The notes below the pieces were generated by a model. That model had not been told where the DNA came from. It saw only the letters and a list, made by a program, of their open reading frames with translations, and searched no databases. Shown in pieces: positions 6,880 through 10,956 of a DNA stretch of 10,956 bases. Source of the DNA: Chitinophagaceae bacterium. Lineage in GTDB: Bacteria > Bacteroidota > Bacteroidia > Chitinophagales > Chitinophagaceae. Position 1 is the stretch's first letter; each line of letters starts with the position of its first letter. The position numbers were made by a program, and so were the translations under genes. Location: assembly GCA_021151685.1 (NCBI GenBank), contig JAGKWS010000128.1:1-10956 (forward strand), written 5' to 3'.

Positions 6880-7215
6880 CTACAGCTTTTCATTATTCCG
6901 ATGCCGCTGGGCATCACGTATATTCTTTTTGTCAAAGTTTTTCGCCAGTGCATCGGTCAGGTCTACCCCGGTTTGGTTGGCAAGGCACATCAGCACCCAC
7001 AGCACATCGGCCATTTCATCGGCCAGCTCCTTGCCCTTGTCGCTCTCCTTAAACGATTGCTCGCCATAGGTGCGTACCATCAGCCGCGATAGTTCGCCCA
7101 CCTCTTCCATCAGTATGCCCAGATTGGTAAGCTCGCCAAAGTAACGCACGCCCACGGTGCGTATCCAATTGTCTATCTGTTGCTGGGCATCGCGTATTGT
7201 TATATCCTGTGTCAA
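6880..7215 (-). CDS. MazG-like nucleotide pyrophosphohydrolase
   Basis: This encodes about 111 residues with the all-alpha NTP pyrophosphohydrolase signature. EEVGE at 37-41 supplies ExxE (E38, E41), and DEMAD at 66-70 supplies ExxD (E67, D70); together these bind Mg2+. RYFGELTN upstream and an NFDKKN tail downstream are usual for the short single-domain MazG relatives. Such enzymes hydrolyse (d)NTPs to monophosphates, often as nucleotide-pool cleaners; the substrate here is unknown. The open frame extends to an ATG at 7317, but that would overlap the divergent MoxR gene and adds residues unlike the family. I prefer the TTG at 7213-7215, just after a promoter-like TATTATTTTG at 7237-7246. An ATG at 7223 is out of frame and gives only three codons. 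The start is the weak point. Confidence 0.82.
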   Translation of the reverse strand: MTQDITIRDAQQQIDNWIRTVGVRYFGELTNLGILMEEVGELSRLMVRTYGEQSFKESDKGKELADEMADVLWVLMCLANQTGVDLTDALAKNFDKKNIRDAQRHRNNEKL

Positions 7216-7236
7216 CGTTTCATTTGTTTGTTTAGG

Positions 7237-7246
7237 CAAAATAATA
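7237..7246 (-). promoter_or_regulatory. Promoter-like box for the MazG-like gene
   Basis: The minus strand reads TATTATTTTG, close to TAnnTTTG but with two extra bases between TA and TTTG. It would start RNA near 7230 and so excludes the ATG at 7317 as the translation start. Confidence 0.3.
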
Positions 7247-7307
7247 GAACTTTCACGCCGATAAGTGGCCCCGCTGAATAAAAGTAGGCCATAGACCATA
7301 TAGAACC

Positions 7308-8267
<960 letters not shown>

Positions 8268-8282
8268 CCCTATAGAGCCACA

Positions 8283-8756
8283 ATGGAAAACCTGCAAGAA
8301 AAAGCCGAATTTCTGAAAAGCCGCTATACGGCCATTCTTACCGAACTGGACGAGCAAACACCACGCCTGTGGGGCAAAATGAATGTGCGCCAGATGATAG
8401 AGCACATGGCCGACTATGTGCGCATAGCCAGTGGGCGCACCCCTATGGAGGTGATAACCCCTGCCGAACAAGTGCCACGCATGCAGGCATTTCTGGAAAC
8501 AGAAAAGCCTTTTCGCGAGAATACGCCCAACCAACTGATGGCCGATGAGCCACCCGCAGAGCGACATGCGACCAAGGCGGCTGCCATTGCCGAGCTACAG
8601 GCCGAGATAGACCACTTCTTTAGTGTATACGCCACCCAGCCCGATAAAGCAATCAACAACCCATTCTTTGGTGTATTGGGCTACCGCCATCAGGTGCAGT
8701 TGCTGCACAAGCACAGCACCCACCACCTGCGCCAGTTTGCAGCCCCTACGGTATAG
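8283..8756 (+). CDS. DinB/DUF1569-like protein
   Basis: This is a 157-residue protein with the arrangement of the DinB-like four-helix-bundle superfamily. RLWGKMNVRQMIEHMADY at 28-45 carries H41, and a C-terminal HKHSTHHLRQF at 142-152 carries a His cluster; H41, H144 and H148 could form the metal site of the family. The WGKMN-x-x-QM-x-EH pattern points to the DUF1569-type branch, whose biochemical activity is generally unknown. Some DinB relatives are thiol-dependent transferases or stress proteins. It begins 15 bases after moxR and is followed by a terminator, so the two genes form a short operon. There is no signal peptide and the protein should be cytosolic. Confidence 0.72.
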   Translation: MENLQEKAEFLKSRYTAILTELDEQTPRLWGKMNVRQMIEHMADYVRIASGRTPMEVITPAEQVPRMQAFLETEKPFRENTPNQLMADEPPAERHATKAAAIAELQAEIDHFFSVYATQPDKAINNPFFGVLGYRHQVQLLHKHSTHHLRQFAAPTV

Positions 8757-8776
8757 CTGATAATAGTTATTTCATG

Positions 8777-8822
8777 CCCCATTGTACCCTGTTTTGTGGT
8801 GCAATGGGGTATGTTGTTTTAT
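8777..8822 (+). terminator. Terminator of the MoxR-DUF1569 operon
   Basis: CCCCATTGTACC (8777-8788) pairs with GGTGCAATGGGG (8798-8809) with one wobble, around a 9-base loop. It is followed by a T-rich but interrupted tract (TATGTTGTTTTATT). The stem is strong and the tail imperfect. It is placed 20 bases after the stop of the DUF1569-like gene. Confidence 0.7.
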
Positions 8823-8840
8823 TGGGGATGCCTAAGACTG

Positions 8841-8865
8841 GTAGGGGCGACCCTTGTGGCCACCC
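8841..8865 (+). repeat. REP-like hairpin with 5' GTAG tetranucleotide
   Basis: GTAG at 8841-8844 precedes an imperfect hairpin: GGGCGACC (8845-8852), loop CTTGT, GGCCACCC (8858-8865), with two A-C mismatches. A GTAG tetranucleotide at the foot of a GC-rich stem is the known layout of REP elements recognised by RAYT transposases. It lies right against the end of the RAYT remnant, so it probably belongs to that element. Confidence 0.5.
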
Positions 8866-8869
8866 TGTG

Positions 8870-9217
8870 TTATGTGGATAACCCAGCTTTTTTATACAGC
8901 CACAACATCCAATCCCTACGACTTTCCCCTGCACCTTGCTCTAACTACAATCTGATTTGGCGAGATGTATAACTTTTCATATCCCGTATTGTGTCTTGCA
9001 GTTTTTTGTCGCCACCAGTGCCGAGTATCATATGTATGTGGCTTGTCATTAACACCCATGCACCTACTTGCAACCCTTTTTCTTTCTGGCAGTACTGTAC
9101 ACTCTTTATGAAAATCTGGCGGTACACATCTCGTATAAAAATGTCTATCCAGTTGACACATGTAAAGGTTACAAAATAGTAATCCTGCTGATCGTCAATA
9201 CGGTATTTTAGTCCCAT
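8870..9217 (-). pseudogene. Broken REP-associated tyrosine transposase (RAYT, IS200-like)
   Basis: The first 90 codons give a Y1-transposase N-terminal domain: YYFVTFTCVNW near 13-23, the HUH motif in MTSHIHMIL (H60 and H62), and KSYTSRQI with a candidate nucleophile Y83. A TAG stop at 8945-8947 interrupts the frame. The same frame then continues as LEQGAGESRRDWMLWLYKKA followed by GLST and a second stop at 8870-8872. The ESRRxWMLWxxKKAG segment is what follows the tyrosine in Bacteroidota RAYTs, so the first stop is an internal nonsense codon rather than a natural end. The expected last part of the family (about 60 residues) is missing, and a GTAG-hairpin starts where it should be. Active RAYTs cut and rejoin REP sequences; this copy looks dead. 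REP-like palindromes lie 35 bases upstream. Confidence 0.75.
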
Positions 9218-9251
9218 GAAATTAGGTTGTGTTGTAAAATACTAAAGATAC

Positions 9252-9296
9252 GGAAGCGAGACGCTTCCTGATATCAGGACGAAGCGAGACGCTTCG
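9252..9296. repeat. Paired REP-like palindromes upstream of the RAYT remnant
   Basis: Two hairpins with the same core are 28 bases apart: GGAAGCG-AGA-CGCTTCC at 9252-9268 and CGAAGCG-AGA-CGCTTCG at 9280-9296. They share the 15-mer GAAGCGAGACGCTTC. Between them, and overlapping the first, lies a third perfect palindrome, TCCTGATATCAGGA (9266-9279). Two close hairpins next to a RAYT gene recall the BIME arrangement. Beyond them, GAAGACTA occurs twice, at 9304-9311 and 9334-9341. Confidence 0.7.
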
Positions 9297-9349
9297 ACCA
9301 GTGGAAGACTACGCCCAGCATGGTGGATACTCCGAAGACTATAAAGCTA

Positions 9350-10906
9350 TTACTGACGTTTCGACCATTTAATAATAATTTCCTCCAAAACATCGTCCTT
9401 AGTATTGGTAGCACGAAGTCCTTTGAAGAAATACTCCTTCTCTTCGCGCGGAAGCTTAGATGCCGCTATTAGGTAAGCTCGTTTTGTCCAACTGTCAAAT
9501 TTGCCAGACTGCTCTTTTAATTCCCTTATCCAACCTTCTGATTCGTAATTCATGCTTGCAAAAAGAATCTTTCTCTTTATGTTTTCCGAAACGTTGCCAA
9601 ATCGCTTAATTAGTTTCTTGATGTGATTAAGATTCTTATTGAAAACAAAAAGATTGTATAGTGCTATTGTGTAGAATTCGTTTGATTCGATTATTTCATC
9701 TTCTAAAATTTCGAGTATATGCCCACCGAGTGCCTTCCAATCTGAAGAGTAATTCTCCGCACAGGAATTTATGTATAAACAAACGTCGTTTAATGCCGGA
9801 ATTAGCCTTTCGAAATTATCTATGGAAAAATCAACAGCATAAGGAATGCCAATTTGAGCTAATCTTCTATATATCCATCTAATTTTATTGTAGTCTGGCT
9901 GACTTTCGCTTATATAATACTCAAGCAATTCGACTACGTTGATTTCTTTAAGGGTCTTCAAATCATCATTGCTTATATCAGATAGCTTAATCTTTACATA
10001 TGCATTTCCATCTGAATATTCATTGATGATTTGCAAAATTGCCTCTTCTGCTTTATTGGCAGCTTCCTCCAGTAAATTTTCCTTGCAGATTGTAATAAAA
10101 TCTTCTCGCTTCAAGATTTTTGTCTTTTGCCTTTGAAGAGTTAACCTTTGCTCTTTATCTAGAATATTCGCCACATTATTCAACGCTATTCTAGCCTCTT
10201 TTTCAGAATCACAAAAAATCACGATATCATCTACGTACCTTTTAAATGGGATCTCTTTGAATTTCAGATTATTATCAAATGGGATCAAAGACATTTCTGC
10301 GAAGAGATGAAAAGCATGAGGGCCGATTGGTATTCCTTTTGAACTTCTTTGGGTGATAGAGATAATAAGTTCTTTGACCGCTTTTATCACTTGATTTGGG
10401 AATTCACATTCCGCCATTTGATTTTCGATAGTGTGTAAATATATCTGATTGTAAAAATCAGATATATCGCACATCACAACATGAGAGAAATTTTCTGCCT
10501 CATTCTTGCAGGATTCCCAGAATGATTCCCAAGTTTTCTTATTACCATATAGCGTGCCATCATTTAGTGGCATATATCTATAGCTAAAAACGGTGTTTTC
10601 ATTCTGCGAAATACGTTTATTCTCAATTTTTGCGCCATATTCATAAATAATTGCACCAATAATTATACTATCTAGTAAGTCTAACTGTGTAGCATTTCGG
10701 AAAGAAACATTATCTTTTGGAATTAAGAATCTTCGTGCAGGTTTCCATTTATAGTTGCTAAGGTCAATTTCTTTACATTGAGCTATAACATCTGCTTCCA
10801 TCTCTTTAATAATTGATAACTCAAAAGGTCTAGGGAAAAGGTCATTGTCACTTTCCTTATACAGGTGATTTACTGCCCATTGAATTGATTCTTCTTTTAA
10901 TTTCAT
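9350..10906 (-). CDS. Abi/unknown-group (DRT-type) reverse transcriptase
   Basis: This 518-residue protein has an RT palm in its first half. Motif A is MCDISDFYNQI (145-155, catalytic D147), motif B SSKGIPIGPHAFHLFAE (188-204), motif C RYVDDIVIF (223-231, D226-D227), and motif D LTLQRQKTKIL (255-265). The GIPIGP-x-x-x-x-x-x-AE form of motif B is typical of the AbiA/AbiK/AbiP2 and unknown-group RTs that act in phage defence, rather than of group II introns. No maturase, HNH, nitrilase or protease domain is fused. Residues 280-518 are predicted mostly helical, like the helical-repeat tails of Abi-type RTs. All catalytic aspartates are present and the frame is intact. An SD-like AGAGGA lies 8 bases before the ATG. 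The AT-rich composition differs from the core genes and suggests transfer. The exact DRT/UG subgroup cannot be assigned by eye. Confidence 0.82.
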   Translation of the reverse strand: MKLKEESIQWAVNHLYKESDNDLFPRPFELSIIKEMEADVIAQCKEIDLSNYKWKPARRFLIPKDNVSFRNATQLDLLDSIIIGAIIYEYGAKIENKRISQNENTVFSYRYMPLNDGTLYGNKKTWESFWESCKNEAENFSHVVMCDISDFYNQIYLHTIENQMAECEFPNQVIKAVKELIISITQRSSKGIPIGPHAFHLFAEMSLIPFDNNLKFKEIPFKRYVDDIVIFCDSEKEARIALNNVANILDKEQRLTLQRQKTKILKREDFITICKENLLEEAANKAEEAILQIINEYSDGNAYVKIKLSDISNDDLKTLKEINVVELLEYYISESQPDYNKIRWIYRRLAQIGIPYAVDFSIDNFERLIPALNDVCLYINSCAENYSSDWKALGGHILEILEDEIIESNEFYTIALYNLFVFNKNLNHIKKLIKRFGNVSENIKRKILFASMNYESEGWIRELKEQSGKFDSWTKRAYLIAASKLPREEKEYFFKGLRATNTKDDVLEEIIIKWSKRQ

Positions 10907-10909
10907 GCT

Positions 10910-10919
10910 GATTCCTCTG
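10910..10919 (-). promoter_or_regulatory. Ribosome binding region of the reverse transcriptase gene
   Basis: The minus strand reads CAGAGGAATC ending 3 bases before the ATG at 10906. Its purine-rich core AGAGGA is an unusually clear Shine-Dalgarno-like site for this window, where most genes lack one. No promoter is visible in the 50 bases before the window edge. Confidence 0.5.
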
Positions 10920-10956
10920 AATTATCAAGATTTTGAAGCGAATTAATGTATTAAAG

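Noticed and set aside
10907..10956. Possible upstream gene overlapping the RT start
   Set aside because: One frame is open through the edge and into the RT, but its residues look random and the other two frames contain stops.

Overview
The window looks like a chromosomal segment of a Bacteroidota bacterium, possibly a Chitinophagales relative. The signs are Bacteroidota-type -7 promoter boxes (TAnnTTTG) ahead of several genes, little use of strong Shine-Dalgarno sites, and a gene set typical of the phylum (M3 oligopeptidase, MazG-like pyrophosphohydrolase, class IV aminotransferase, orphan MoxR ATPase, small secreted glucosaminidase). The exact genus cannot be read from the sequence.

Layout. 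(1) Positions 1-950: the start of a YodC/DUF2158-like gene runs off the left edge on the minus strand, followed by a gene-poor stretch with nested inverted repeats, then a small conserved helical protein on the plus strand with a strong terminator. (2) 1036-3237: an AT-rich two-gene operon, an AAA ATPase overlapping an HNH nuclease, which I read as a Septu (PtuA-PtuB) anti-phage system. It ends at a 19-bp perfect inverted repeat that can terminate transcription in both directions. (3) 3253-8822: a GC-richer housekeeping block. On the minus strand are the M3 metallopeptidase, a secreted glucosaminidase, a PLP fold-type IV enzyme and a MazG-like hydrolase. On the plus strand are a MoxR ATPase and a DinB/DUF1569-like protein. 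A promoter-terminator pair without an ORF (5233-5309) is a candidate small RNA. (4) 8841-9341: a decayed REP-associated tyrosine transposase (RAYT) with REP-like hairpins on both sides. (5) 9350-10906: an AT-rich reverse transcriptase on the minus strand, of the Abi/unknown-group (DRT) type, with a catalytic YVDD box and a long helical C-terminal half.

How the parts fit. Two probable anti-phage modules, both AT-rich, flank about 6 kb of ordinary core genes, and the RT sits beside mobile-element debris. That suggests independent acquisitions rather than one island. The least described items are the RT, whose subgroup cannot be settled by eye and whose upstream region is cut off by the window edge, and the candidate small RNA. 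The terminator loop of that RNA is perfectly complementary over 10 nt to the RT ribosome-binding region; this is a post hoc observation and may be chance.
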